A stretch of DNA of 64,000 bases from JAHEME01 sp034435035 (lineage in GTDB: Bacteria; Chloroflexota; Anaerolineae; Aggregatilineales; UBA3940), in the NCBI GenBank assembly GCA_034435035.1, contig DAOTXW010000025.1, positions 1 through 64,000 of the forward strand, given 5' to 3'. This document shows positions 32,425 to 41,368 of this stretch, piece after piece. A program made the position numbers and the translations under genes. Position 1 is the first letter of the stretch. Each line of letters starts with the position of its first letter. The notes below the pieces were generated by a model. The model had not been told where the DNA came from and searched no databases. It worked only from the letters and a program-made list of their open reading frames with translations.

Positions 32425-33921
32425 ATGACCATCTGGCGGCCGCGCCGATCGCCGCCGCCGCGCTGGGCGCAGGCCGCCCTCCGCCGCCTGCGGCTGATCG
32501 GGCTGGCGCTGGCCGCCGCTGCGCTGATCGCGCTGGGAACCGCCCTGTGGCGGGCGACCGGCACGCCGGTGACGGTGGTGGTCAACGGGCAGCCGATGCG
32601 CCTGAGCACCCACCGCCGGACCGTGGGCGGCGCGGTCCGGGTCGCCGGGGTGCGCCCGGACGCGATGGCCTACGTGGAGCCTCCGGCGGAGGCGCCGCTG
32701 GAGCCGGGGATGATCATCACCGTCGGCGCGCTGCGCCCGGTGATCGTCCACGCCGACGGCCAGATGTGGACGGTGCCCACCCGCCAGATCGATCCCCGCG
32801 CCATCGCCGCCGAGGCGGGCATCGCGCTGGCCCCGGCCGACGCCGTGATCCTGGCCCGCGCTCTGCGCCCCGGCCCCGCCGAGATCGCCGCGCAGCCGGC
32901 GCTGGCCGCTGTCTCCGCCCTGCCCCGCGAGCTGCGCGTCATCCGGGCGCAGACGATCATCGTGCGCGAGGTGGATCCGCTGACCGGCGCCGAGACGGCG
33001 GTCAGCTTCACCGCCGCCGCCCCTTCGCTGGGCCGCGCCCTGTACGACGCGGGCTATGTGTTCTATGAAGGCGATGCGCTCTCCCTGCCGCTGGCGACGC
33101 CCATCGATGGGCCGCTGGAGCTGCGCGTCGAGCGCGCGCTGCCGGTGGCGCTGATCGCCGAAGGGCGGGCGGCGGCCCTCCGCACCCGCGCCCGCACGGT
33201 CGCCGACCTGCTGGCCGGGGCCGGGATCGCGCTCAGCGGGGAGGACTACAGCCTGCCGCCCCCGGAGTCGGCGCTGGCTCCCGGCCTGACGGTGCGCGTG
33301 GTGCGCGTGGAGGTGCAGGAGCGCGACGAGGCGCTGCCCCTGCCCGCCGGGACGCGCTACGTCCCCGACCCCGACCTGGCGCTGGATCAGCAGCAGGTGC
33401 TGGATGCGGGCCGCGACGGCGTGCTCGCGCAGCGGGTTCGCGTCCGGCTGGAGGACGGGCAGGAGGTCAGCCGGGTGCTCGTCGGGGAATGGACGGCCCG
33501 CGCCCCGCGCCCCCGGGTGGTCGCCTACGGCACGCGGATCGTCATCCAGACGCTGGAGACGCCCTACGGCCCGCTGCAGTACTGGCGGCATCTGCGCGTG
33601 CTGGCGACCTCATACAGCCCGCTGACGGCGGGCAGCAAGCAGCCCGGCGACCCGTTCTTCGGGCTGTCGGCCACCGGCACGCCGGTGGTGCGCGGGATCG
33701 TGGCGACCGATCCGCGGGTGATCCCGCTGGGCACGTCGCTGTATGTGCCGGGCTATGGCACGGGCCGCGCCCTGGACGTGGGCGGGGCGGTCAAGGGCTT
33801 CCGCATCGACCTGGGGTACGACGATGCGAACCTGGTGCTGTGGAACTCGTGGGTGGATGTGTATCTGCTGGTGCCCGTCCCGCCGCCCGACGAGATGGTG
33901 TGGATCCTGCCGGGGCGCTAG
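32425..33921 (+). CDS. DUF348/G5/3D-domain cell-wall protein (YabE/Rpf-like)
   Basis: 498 residues. An Arg-rich N-terminus and one membrane helix (LIGLALAAAALIALGTALW) anchor it. Ubiquitin-like DUF348 repeats follow (VTVVVNGQPMRLSTHRRTVGGAVRVAGV; then at least one more, RTVADLLAGAGIALS), then a G5 domain (VQERDEALPLPAGTRYVPD ... VSRVLVGEWTARAPRPRVV) and a C-terminal 3D domain (VLATSYSPLTAGS ... IVATDPRVIPLGTSLYVPGYGTGRALDVGG ... RIDLGYDD) with the three conserved Asp. This order matches YabE-like proteins that cleave or bind peptidoglycan. The start is uncertain: ATG at 32392 or 32407 would add a few residues. Confidence 0.9.
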   Translation: MTIWRPRRSPPPRWAQAALRRLRLIGLALAAAALIALGTALWRATGTPVTVVVNGQPMRLSTHRRTVGGAVRVAGVRPDAMAYVEPPAEAPLEPGMIITVGALRPVIVHADGQMWTVPTRQIDPRAIAAEAGIALAPADAVILARALRPGPAEIAAQPALAAVSALPRELRVIRAQTIIVREVDPLTGAETAVSFTAAAPSLGRALYDAGYVFYEGDALSLPLATPIDGPLELRVERALPVALIAEGRAAALRTRARTVADLLAGAGIALSGEDYSLPPPESALAPGLTVRVVRVEVQERDEALPLPAGTRYVPDPDLALDQQQVLDAGRDGVLAQRVRVRLEDGQEVSRVLVGEWTARAPRPRVVAYGTRIVIQTLETPYGPLQYWRHLRVLATSYSPLTAGSKQPGDPFFGLSATGTPVVRGIVATDPRVIPLGTSLYVPGYGTGRALDVGGAVKGFRIDLGYDDANLVLWNSWVDVYLLVPVPPPDEMVWILPGR

Positions 33922-33984
33922 GGGTCAGCGGGGAGACCGTCACCCCTCCTGCTCGGCGGGCACCCTCGCGCAGGCAGGGCCGGA

Positions 33985-34263
33985 TCAGCCGGGGCGGCGT
34001 TTGCGCCGCTTGAGGAACAGCTTCACCCGGTTCAGCACCCCCCGGTCGGGGATGGAGCCAGGTTCACCCGCCAGGCTGGTCAGGCGGCTTTCGAACAGGC
34101 CGCGCTGCCGCTCGCCGGGGGCGCTGCTGCGGGCCGCTCTCTGCGGCGGGGCTGCCGGAGCCGGGGCCGCCGGGTAGTACCGGCCGCCTTCGGCCTCCTC
34201 CTGCGCGGCATCCTCGCCGATCTCCTCGGGGACTTCCTCGTCCGGGCGCTCGTCGTCGTTCAT
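33985..34263 (-). CDS. Small acidic/basic hypothetical protein, 92 aa
   Basis: The ATG at 34263 follows CAGGAGG at ideal spacing, so expression is likely. The first 30 residues are very acidic (NDDERPDEEVPEEIGEDAAQEE), the middle is Pro/Ala-rich, and the end is basic (VLNRVKLFLKRRKRRPG). Probably disordered. It lies 76 nt after the site-2 protease gene in the same direction. No family recognised. Confidence 0.65.
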   Translation of the reverse strand: MNDDERPDEEVPEEIGEDAAQEEAEGGRYYPAAPAPAAPPQRAARSSAPGERQRGLFESRLTSLAGEPGSIPDRGVLNRVKLFLKRRKRRPG

Positions 34264-34339
34264 GCGAACCTCCTGATGCGGCTGGCGGCTCATGCCGGCT
34301 CCATGATACACCCGCCACCGCGAAACGGGCAGCCGGCGG

Positions 34340-35701
34340 TCACGACAGCGGGCTGATCTGGATCGGCGTCGGAGTGAAGATCAGGATGAAGATCACCAGC
34401 ATGGCGATGCCCAGGGCGCGCCGGCGTCCGTCCAGCGTGGTGATCTCGTCCAGTACCGGCGCGTGCCCGCGCAGCAGCAGGACGCCCATCGCCAGCCAGA
34501 TCCACCAGCCGCTCCAGCCGGGGATCGGCAGGGCGGCCAGCGGGCTCAGCAGGCCCAGCAGCCCGGCGGCCTCGCCCGGCGGCAGGCCGATCAGCGCCTC
34601 GCGCAGGCTGCCCAGCGCCCCCAGCACGCCGAGCGCGATCAGGACCGGCAGGCGGGCGCGGCGGGCGCGGTCCCCGAACAGACCGTACAGCACGTGCCCG
34701 CCGTCCAGCTGGCCGATGGGCAGGAGGTTCAGCGCGGTGACCAGGAAGCCGGCCCACGCCGCGAAGGCCACCGGATGCACCCACACGTCCAGCCCGTCTG
34801 CCGGCAGGATGCGCCCGAAGATCAGGAACTTCATCGCCAGGTAGGCCAGCGACTGGCCCTCGTGGAAGACTACCGTCTGCTCGCGCACCACCGGCGGCAG
34901 ATCGGCCAGGAACTCGGCGGAGGTGCCCACCTGCGACATCAGCAGGCCGGCGGCCATCACCGGCAGGGCGATGATCAGCCCGGCCAGCGGCCCCGCCACG
35001 CCGATATCGAACTGGATGCGGCGGTTGGGGGATGGCTCGCGCATGGCGATCACCGCGCCCAGCGTCCCCAGGATGTTGAACGGCATGGGGATGAAGAAGG
35101 GCGGCGAGGTATGCACCTTATGGTAGCGAGCCACCAGATAGTGACCCATCTCATGCGCGCCCAGGATGCCCAGCAGGGCCAGCGTATACTGCAGGCCGGT
35201 GATCAGGGCCGCCCGCCAGACTGCCGGCGACGGCAGCAGTTCGGGGTAAGGCGTCAGGGAGGCATTGCCGGTGATCTGCACCAGCGCCACCTGCACGGGC
35301 GGCAGGTACAGGCCATCGGCCTGACCCATGCCGGTCAGAAAGACGCTGATCACCGTCAGCGCAAACAGGGCGACCGCCGCAGTCGGGAAGGACCGGGTGG
35401 GCTTCTGAAAGACGGTCGGCAGGGCCAGGATCACATCCTGATCGCCCTCGCGGCGCAGCAGGGGGGTGTGCCCTGCCGCCTCGAAGCGAGGGCGCAGCCA
35501 GGCGAACGCCTCGGCGGCGGGCATCGTGAGCTGCCCGCGCAGCCGGATCGGCGAGTTGCGCTCCCCCAGCGTGACATCCTCCACGGCCATCACCTCGCGG
35601 GCGGCCGCCAGCAGCGCATCCTGCGCCTGCTGCAGCCGCGGCGGCGCCAGCGGCGTCACCTGATCCCCGGTTTCCTGCCTGCCCTGCGCTTCGTCTGCCA
35701 T
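34340..35701 (-). CDS. Site-2 protease family (M50) intramembrane metalloprotease
   Basis: 453 residues. A soluble N-terminal domain (about 1-100) precedes a polytopic membrane part. The zinc motif HEMGH lies in LLGILGAHEMGHYLVARYHKV, and the second ligand region NLLPIGQLDGGHVLYGLFG carries the conserved Asp. The long hydrophobic segments and PFFIPMP loop resemble the EGY1-like/cyanobacterial M50 group. It probably cleaves a membrane-bound regulator; the substrate is not evident from the neighbours. Confidence 0.92.
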   Translation of the reverse strand: MADEAQGRQETGDQVTPLAPPRLQQAQDALLAAAREVMAVEDVTLGERNSPIRLRGQLTMPAAEAFAWLRPRFEAAGHTPLLRREGDQDVILALPTVFQKPTRSFPTAAVALFALTVISVFLTGMGQADGLYLPPVQVALVQITGNASLTPYPELLPSPAVWRAALITGLQYTLALLGILGAHEMGHYLVARYHKVHTSPPFFIPMPFNILGTLGAVIAMREPSPNRRIQFDIGVAGPLAGLIIALPVMAAGLLMSQVGTSAEFLADLPPVVREQTVVFHEGQSLAYLAMKFLIFGRILPADGLDVWVHPVAFAAWAGFLVTALNLLPIGQLDGGHVLYGLFGDRARRARLPVLIALGVLGALGSLREALIGLPPGEAAGLLGLLSPLAALPIPGWSGWWIWLAMGVLLLRGHAPVLDEITTLDGRRRALGIAMLVIFILIFTPTPIQISPLS

Positions 35702-36005
35702 AAGTCTCTCCGTGATTGCCCTGAACTGCGCTGATTGTATCGCAAAGCGGGGCTGCCGGTAGCGGCGGGTTGCCGATCCCCGCCGGGGCGGCTAAGCTAG
35801 TAGTCGGTCAACATGAACAGGATTGGCTGTGCCCGGAGACCTCACCTCCTCAAGCCCCCCTCTCCGCAAAGGCGGGGAAACCGGGCGCAGCGAAGAGGGG
35901 GTGAGGTCAAGAAACCCATCAAAATCACACGGACGGGGTACTCAGGGTTCCGCGGCATGAACGAATCCTGAAGATAATACCTGCCTGCGCGAAATACTCA
36001 GCGCC
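35702..36005. other. Intergenic region with palindromic repeat
   Basis: About 300 nt between divergently transcribed genes. Apart from the 71-nt palindromic element (35838-35908) I see no ORF. No convincing -35/-10 pair is visible for either neighbour, though both must start here. Confidence 0.5.
35838..35908. repeat. REP/MITE-like palindromic element, 71 bp
   Basis: The ends GACCTCAC / GTGAGGTC are inverted repeats, followed inwards by CCCCCTCT / AGAGGGGG and a central CCGCAAAGGCGG hairpin. Transcripts from either strand would fold into a long interrupted hairpin. Confidence 0.65.
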
Positions 36006-38027
36006 ATGCGTCACGCCTCCCGATCCCATTCCCTCAGCGCCGCCGCCCGGCTGGCCGTCGCCGCGACCGGCCTGGCCGCGCTGCTGCGGCTGCCGGCGCT
36101 GGAGACGCTCGCGCCCGCCGCCTGGTTCGATGAAGTCTGGTTCGCCCTGCGCGCCCGCGAGCTGCTGCAGACCGGGCAGGTGCAGGTCTTCTACCCCACC
36201 GCCTTCGGCGGGGCCAACGCCGGGCTGGCGATGCTCACCGCGCTGGCTCAGGCGCTGGGGCTGGATGGCATCACCGCGGCCCGCTGGGTGCTGGCCGTCG
36301 GCGGCGTGCTGAGCGTCCCGCTGGCGTATGCCTGCCTGCGCGAGCTGCTGGCCCGCCCGGCGGGCGATTCGGCGCCCGCGTTCAGCGCGATGTCCGCGGC
36401 GCTGGCTGCGCTGGTCCTGGCCTATACGCTGTTCTTCGCCATCCTGACCCGCGTGGGCATGGAATCGGGGCTGGCCCCGGCGGCGGCGCTGCTGGCGGTC
36501 TGGCAGATCCGGCGCGGCGCGCGCGGGCGGTGGGCTGGCTGGCTGCTGGCCGGGCTGGCCGCCGGGCTGGCCCAGTACAACGGGCTGCACGCCCGCCTGG
36601 TGCTGCCGGTCGCCGGCTGGGCGGCGCTGGAAGCCATCCTGACCGCCCGCGGCCCGGACCGGCAGCGGGCGCTGGCCGGCGCGGCGCTGATGATCGGCGC
36701 GGCGGCGCTGGCCGCCCTGCCCCTGATCGCCTTCTTCATCCGCCAGCCGGAGTGGCTGACCGCTCGCGCCGCCCTCGTGGCCCGCGACCCCGGTCAGACG
36801 CTGATCGGGCAGCTGGCGGGCAACCTGCGGTTGATCGTCCGCGCCGTCAGCCTGGAGGGCAGCTACGACCCCAAGACGACCGTCCCCGGCATACCGCTGC
36901 TGGACGCCGTCCAGAGCGCCGGGTTCTGGGTCGGGCTGGGCTGGGCGGCGCTGCGCGCGCCGCGCCGCGCCGAGGCTCGCCTGCTGCTGGTCTGGCTGCT
37001 GGCGGCGGCGCTGCCGGGCCTGCTGACCGAGGGCGCGCCGAACCTGCAGCGCATGGCCGGGGTCGCCGCGCCGCTGGCGGCCCTGACCGCGCTGGGCTGG
37101 GAGCAGATCTACCGCCGGCTGGCCGCGGCCCCCGTCCCCGCCTGGCGGAGGCTGCTGCCGGCCGGGGCCGCCGCGCTGATCGCCGTCAGCGCAGGCTGGC
37201 ACGCCTACCTGCTGTACGTCCGCTGGCCGCAGACGCCGATCCTGCGCCAGCAGTTCACCGCCGCCCCGGTGGAGATCGCCCGCGACCTGATCGCCCGGAG
37301 CGCCGCCGGGGAGACGGCCTTTGCCGAACGCGCCCCCGAGGCCGAGGACATCGCCGCCTTTGAGTACCTGCTGCCGGGCACGCCCGTGCAGCGGCTGGAC
37401 TTCCGCCAGTGCCTGCCGCTGCCCGACCGCCGCGCCGCGCCGACCGCCTACCTGGTGCTGACCGACCGCGACCCGGCCACGGTGAATCGGCTGCGCGAGG
37501 CGTACCCCTCTGCCTGGATGCCCTACCGCGAACGGGACCTGTTCGGGGGGACGGGGACGCTGGTGGAGATCCCCGCCGGGGCGAGCGCCCCGCCGCCGCC
37601 GCGCCCGGCCAGCGCCCGCTTCGCCGCCGGGATCGCGCTGGCCGGCTGGGACGCCTCCACCGACGCGCTGCGGCCCGGCGAGACGCTGTTCGTGACGCTC
37701 TACTGGCGGGCCGGCGAGCCGGTAGCGCAGGACCTGACCGCCTTCGCCCACCTGGGCAGCGGGCTGCCGGGCGAGCCGCCGATCCTCGCTCAGCGCGACG
37801 GCCAGCCGTGCGTCGGCCTGTACCCGACCTCACGCTGGCAGCCCGGCGAGATCGTGCCCGATTCGTTCGCCATCACCCTGCCGGCAGACGCCCCGCCGGG
37901 GGAGTATCCGCTGGCGGTGGGCTGGTACGCCTACCCCTCGCTGGAGCGCCTGCCGCTGCTGGCGGCTGACCCCGCTACGCCGGACGGTCGGGCGGTGCCG
38001 GGGACGATCCGCGTCCTGCCCCCGTAG
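36006..38027 (+). CDS. GT-C family membrane glycosyltransferase (PMT/ArnT-like)
   Basis: 673 residues. The motif WFDEVWFALRARELL near residue 40 is the catalytic D-E of GT-C transferases that use polyprenyl-phosphate sugars. Some ten to twelve hydrophobic helices follow to about residue 410, then a soluble extracytoplasmic domain of about 260 residues ending in a beta-sandwich (ARFAAGIALAGWDASTDALRPGETLFVTLYWRAGEP), a pattern common in Chloroflexi members. Probably glycosylates proteins or lipids outside the membrane; donor and acceptor are unknown. No ribosome site is evident before the ATG. Confidence 0.85.
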   Translation: MRHASRSHSLSAAARLAVAATGLAALLRLPALETLAPAAWFDEVWFALRARELLQTGQVQVFYPTAFGGANAGLAMLTALAQALGLDGITAARWVLAVGGVLSVPLAYACLRELLARPAGDSAPAFSAMSAALAALVLAYTLFFAILTRVGMESGLAPAAALLAVWQIRRGARGRWAGWLLAGLAAGLAQYNGLHARLVLPVAGWAALEAILTARGPDRQRALAGAALMIGAAALAALPLIAFFIRQPEWLTARAALVARDPGQTLIGQLAGNLRLIVRAVSLEGSYDPKTTVPGIPLLDAVQSAGFWVGLGWAALRAPRRAEARLLLVWLLAAALPGLLTEGAPNLQRMAGVAAPLAALTALGWEQIYRRLAAAPVPAWRRLLPAGAAALIAVSAGWHAYLLYVRWPQTPILRQQFTAAPVEIARDLIARSAAGETAFAERAPEAEDIAAFEYLLPGTPVQRLDFRQCLPLPDRRAAPTAYLVLTDRDPATVNRLREAYPSAWMPYRERDLFGGTGTLVEIPAGASAPPPPRPASARFAAGIALAGWDASTDALRPGETLFVTLYWRAGEPVAQDLTAFAHLGSGLPGEPPILAQRDGQPCVGLYPTSRWQPGEIVPDSFAITLPADAPPGEYPLAVGWYAYPSLERLPLLAADPATPDGRAVPGTIRVLPP

Positions 38028-38047
38028 AGGCGCCTCTACGGGGCAGG
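38016..38047. terminator. Bidirectional palindrome at convergent gene ends
   Basis: CCCCGTAGAGGCGCCTCTACGGGG (38020-38043) is a perfect 24-bp palindrome and extends to CTG...CAG with one extra C. Both flanking stop codons (TAG at 38025-38027, and TAG on the other strand at 38038-38036) lie inside it. There is no U-run. Confidence 0.6.
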
Positions 38048-39751
38048 CTCGCCGAAGACCTGCACCTCGCGCCAGGCCACCCACGACGGGCTGGCGGTCG
38101 TCAGCACACGGACGGCCGTCACGCCTTCCAGCGGCGCGGGCGGGGTGAAGATCAGCCAGTCGCCGTCCCGCGTGAAGCCGCTGAAGGTGTGCGCCTGCGT
38201 ATAGCCGCCGCCGGGGCCGCGCACCTCGATCCGGTGGACGGTATCGCCCTCCGGATACTGGGCTGCCAGCAGGCGGATCTCCGTCACGCGGTACGTCCCC
38301 TCCAGATCGACCTCGATCCAGGCCGGAGCGCCCCCGCCCGATCCCCAGTTGCTGCCGTCATTCTGATCGACGGCGGCGGCGGCGGGCTGATCCGGCAGCG
38401 CGGCGGACGCGGTCACCGGTTTGCCCGCGGCCAGGTTGCCGCCGGAGATGGCCGGCGCGGTGCAGGGGTCGGGCTGGTTGACCGGGGCCAGCAGCTCCAG
38501 CAGATAGCCGTCGTCGTCGGTCAGGCCCCAGGTGCGGTCGCCGGCATCGGCGTTGGCCGGGTAGTACGTCCAGTACAGCCAGCCGTCGAAGCCCTGCCCG
38601 CACGATTCGGCGACCCAGCGGGTGATCGCCTGGGCCGCCGCGGTGCGCTCGCTGTACAGGTGGCGGAACGCGCCGTACTCGCCCATAACGATGGGTTTCG
38701 CCTCAAAGCCGGCCATGCCGAAGGCGGCGGCGTGGTCGGCCAGCGACGCCCCGCCGGGGTAAGCATGGAAGTCGAAGAAGTCCAGGTCGGCGGCCTCCAG
38801 CAGTGAGGCCGTCTCGACATACCAGCCGGGCGCGACCAGCTCCGGCACAAAGAAGCCCATCGTCACCAGCGCGGTCGGATCGTGCGTCAGGATCTCCTCG
38901 CGCATCTGAGCGATGTAGTAGATCAGCCCCTCGCTGACCATGCGCGCCTTCTGAGTGGGGTCGCTCATGTCGTAGCTGCCGGTGGTGGTGGTGACCGTGC
39001 CCGCCGTCAGCGACAGGGGCGGCTGGTCGGCGAACATCCACTGCTCGTTGAGCAGCTCCCAGCCCAGCACGGCGTCGAAGGCGGCCCCGCGCTCCGCCAG
39101 CCCGGTCAGCAGGTCGCGCCAGTAACGGCGGGTGGCCGAGATCGCGCCCGGCGTCAGGTAGTACGAATTGCGGTAGCCGCCGAACGTCTCCCCGGCCTGG
39201 CTGTTGGCTTCCTCCGCGTAGCCGCCCTGATTGGGCAGGTCGTTGGACGTGAACAGGATGACCACGCCGGCCTCGCGGGCGGACAGAGTCATGTCGGCGA
39301 TGTTATCCAGATAGGCCGGGTTGAGGCCCTCGTTGTCGGCATCGCCGATGCAGCCCGCCCCCTCATTACAGTGATCAAGGAACACGCGCACGGTGTTATA
39401 GCCGTAGCCGGCCAGCTGAGCGAAGTCGGCGCGGGTGCGCGCGCCGTCGTAAACGCCCACCTGCAGGAGTTTAAGGGCGTAGCCCCCGCCGCTCGCCGGG
39501 ACAAAGGCATAGTTGACTCCGCGCGGCACGAATGGCTGCCCTGTCTGCCGGTCGATGAAGGTCTGCCCCTCCACGCCGATGCGGTGCTCCGGCGGCGGGC
39601 CGGTCGGCGAAGGCTCCGGCGTGGGGGGATCGGTCGGGGCCGGGCCGACGTCGGTCGGCTCAACCGTCGGAACGGGCGCAGGCAGGCCGCAGGCCAGCAG
39701 CGCCAGCGCCAGCGCAGCGGGCAGAGCGATCAGGGCAAGGGTACGCTGCAT
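38036..39751 (-). CDS. Lipoprotein glycoside hydrolase GH5-like with discoidin domain
   Basis: 571 residues. Lipobox LALLAC (Cys21), a Pro/Thr linker to about residue 55, then a TIM-barrel: FVPRGVNYAFVP, YGYNTVRVFLDHC, the acid/base Glu236 in GWELLNEQW and the nucleophile Glu358 in PIVMGEYGAFR, the order and spacing of clan GH-A (GH5 or GH5-like mannanase/glucanase). The last about 140 residues are an F5/8-type discoidin carbohydrate-binding domain (NLAAGKPVTASAAL ... WIEVDLEGTYRVTEIRLL). The ATG at 39751 with GGAGC and TATACT (39807-39802) sets the start. Surface polysaccharide degradation is likely. Confidence 0.88.
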   Translation of the reverse strand: MQRTLALIALPAALALALLACGLPAPVPTVEPTDVGPAPTDPPTPEPSPTGPPPEHRIGVEGQTFIDRQTGQPFVPRGVNYAFVPASGGGYALKLLQVGVYDGARTRADFAQLAGYGYNTVRVFLDHCNEGAGCIGDADNEGLNPAYLDNIADMTLSAREAGVVILFTSNDLPNQGGYAEEANSQAGETFGGYRNSYYLTPGAISATRRYWRDLLTGLAERGAAFDAVLGWELLNEQWMFADQPPLSLTAGTVTTTTGSYDMSDPTQKARMVSEGLIYYIAQMREEILTHDPTALVTMGFFVPELVAPGWYVETASLLEAADLDFFDFHAYPGGASLADHAAAFGMAGFEAKPIVMGEYGAFRHLYSERTAAAQAITRWVAESCGQGFDGWLYWTYYPANADAGDRTWGLTDDDGYLLELLAPVNQPDPCTAPAISGGNLAAGKPVTASAALPDQPAAAAVDQNDGSNWGSGGGAPAWIEVDLEGTYRVTEIRLLAAQYPEGDTVHRIEVRGPGGGYTQAHTFSGFTRDGDWLIFTPPAPLEGVTAVRVLTTASPSWVAWREVQVFGEPAP

Positions 39752-39843
39752 GGGGTTTGCTCCCTGAGCCGGTATGTCTGGCTGACATCCACAAAGCGCC
39801 CAGTATAGTGGATTCGGCGAAGGCGCGCCGGGGGGCGAGCGCG

Positions 39844-41253
39844 TCAGGCGGGGTCGGCTGGCGGCGCGGGGATGGGCAGGGCCACCGTGAAGGTCGAGCC
39901 GCGGCCGGGCGCGGAGTCCAGCCACAATCGTCCGTTGTGCGCCTGGGCCAGGTGGCGGGCGATGGGCAGCCCCAGGCCGCTGCCCCGACCCACCCGGAGG
40001 CCGTGGCGGGTCTGGCGGAAGGATTCGAAGATCAGTTCGTGGTCGGCGGGATCGATCCCCGGCCCGGTGTCCGTCACCGTGATGAGCACCTCGCCGCCCG
40101 CCCGCCGGGCCGTGAGGACGATGCTCCCGGACTCGGTGAAGCGGCAGGCGTTGGAGACCAGGTTGAGAATCATCTGGTGCGCCCGGCGGGCATCCAGCCG
40201 CAGCAGGGGCAGCTGATCGTCCATCTCCAGGCTGATGGCAATGGGCTTATGCGCCACCAGCCCTTCCGCGGTGGTCATCACCTGCTGGAGGATGGGCCGG
40301 AGGTCCACGCTGTCCTCCATGGCCAGCTGCAGCGAGTCTGCCTCGATGCGGAAGATATCCAGGATATCATTGATCAACGCGAGCAGCTGCCGCCCGCTGA
40401 GGGTAGCCTTCTCCAACATATCGCGCTGTTCCGGGTTGACGGGGCCTTTCAGACCGGACGAGACAAACTGGGTGAAGTTGATGAGGGCATTCAGGGGAGT
40501 GCGCAGCTCGTGGCTGATGATGGCCATGAACTGGGTCTTGAAGCGGTCAGCCTCCAGGGCGCGGTCCCGGGCGCTCTCCGCGTCGCGGCGAGCCGATTCC
40601 AGTTCGGCAGTGCGCTCGCGGACGCGCTCCTCCAGCCGCAGCTCGGATTCGCGCAGCGAGGCGACCAGCCCCTCCAGCTGCCGGCGGCGGATGATCTCCA
40701 GCTGCCGGGAATGAGCCGCATAGACCAGGATCAGAGCCGTCACCACGATCAGGTAGACAATCATCGGCGTCGGATCGGCATCGGCGGACACAAAGGACGA
40801 CCGCGGCTCCAGCCACGCCAGCGCCAGGACGCCCGCGATCATGATGGCGCCGGACGCCGCCGCGCCCAGCGGGCCGACGAAGATGCCCGCCAGCAGCACC
40901 GGGACGACGGCGAAGTACAGCAGGTTGGTCTGGCTGCCGGGGATGAAGGGCAGCAGGATGGTGGCGGCCAGCGTGATCGTGAGCAGGGCGGCCATCACCG
41001 GCCCCACCGCGCCCAGCCGCTCCGCCAGAAGCATGAGCACAAAGATCCCCCACAGGATCACCGCGACCAGCAGGTCAGGCTGAGCCAGCGTGTTGCCCCG
41101 GTCCATGTAATACAGGATGACACCGCCCACACTGACCACCAGCCCCAGCAGCATGCGATCCAGCAGGGCCGCGCGGTGTCGGCGTTCCTCATCCGCGATG
41201 CCGGCATGGGGACTGATCAGCCAGCGCCATAGGCGAGTGAATCCAGATGCCAT
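39844..41253 (-). CDS. Membrane sensor histidine kinase
   Basis: 469 residues. Residues 30-180 hold six hydrophobic helices (membrane-embedded sensor, no large extracellular loop), followed by a coiled coil (about 185-240) and the transmitter: H box FMAIISHELRTPLN (His248), N box HQMILNLVSNACRF, G1 VTDTGPGIDPAD, G2 GRGSGLGLPIARHLA. All catalytic residues are present. No response regulator is adjacent, so the partner may be the orphan receiver at 23.8 kb or one elsewhere. TATACT lies at 41316-41311. Confidence 0.95.
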   Translation of the reverse strand: MASGFTRLWRWLISPHAGIADEERRHRAALLDRMLLGLVVSVGGVILYYMDRGNTLAQPDLLVAVILWGIFVLMLLAERLGAVGPVMAALLTITLAATILLPFIPGSQTNLLYFAVVPVLLAGIFVGPLGAAASGAIMIAGVLALAWLEPRSSFVSADADPTPMIVYLIVVTALILVYAAHSRQLEIIRRRQLEGLVASLRESELRLEERVRERTAELESARRDAESARDRALEADRFKTQFMAIISHELRTPLNALINFTQFVSSGLKGPVNPEQRDMLEKATLSGRQLLALINDILDIFRIEADSLQLAMEDSVDLRPILQQVMTTAEGLVAHKPIAISLEMDDQLPLLRLDARRAHQMILNLVSNACRFTESGSIVLTARRAGGEVLITVTDTGPGIDPADHELIFESFRQTRHGLRVGRGSGLGLPIARHLAQAHNGRLWLDSAPGRGSTFTVALPIPAPPADPA

Positions 41254-41368
41254 TTCTCAGCCAGCACCCGCACAGAGAAAGTCCAGCCCGGCCTCTCCGA
41301 CTGAGGACCTAGTATAGTCAATTCAACCGGCGCGTGCAGGCAGCAGCCGGCGCATTCCGGGACAGCGC

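Noticed and set aside
35925..37751. 608-codon minus-strand frame
   Set aside because: Antisense to the glycosyltransferase, Gln/Arg/Gly-rich, no recognisable domain.
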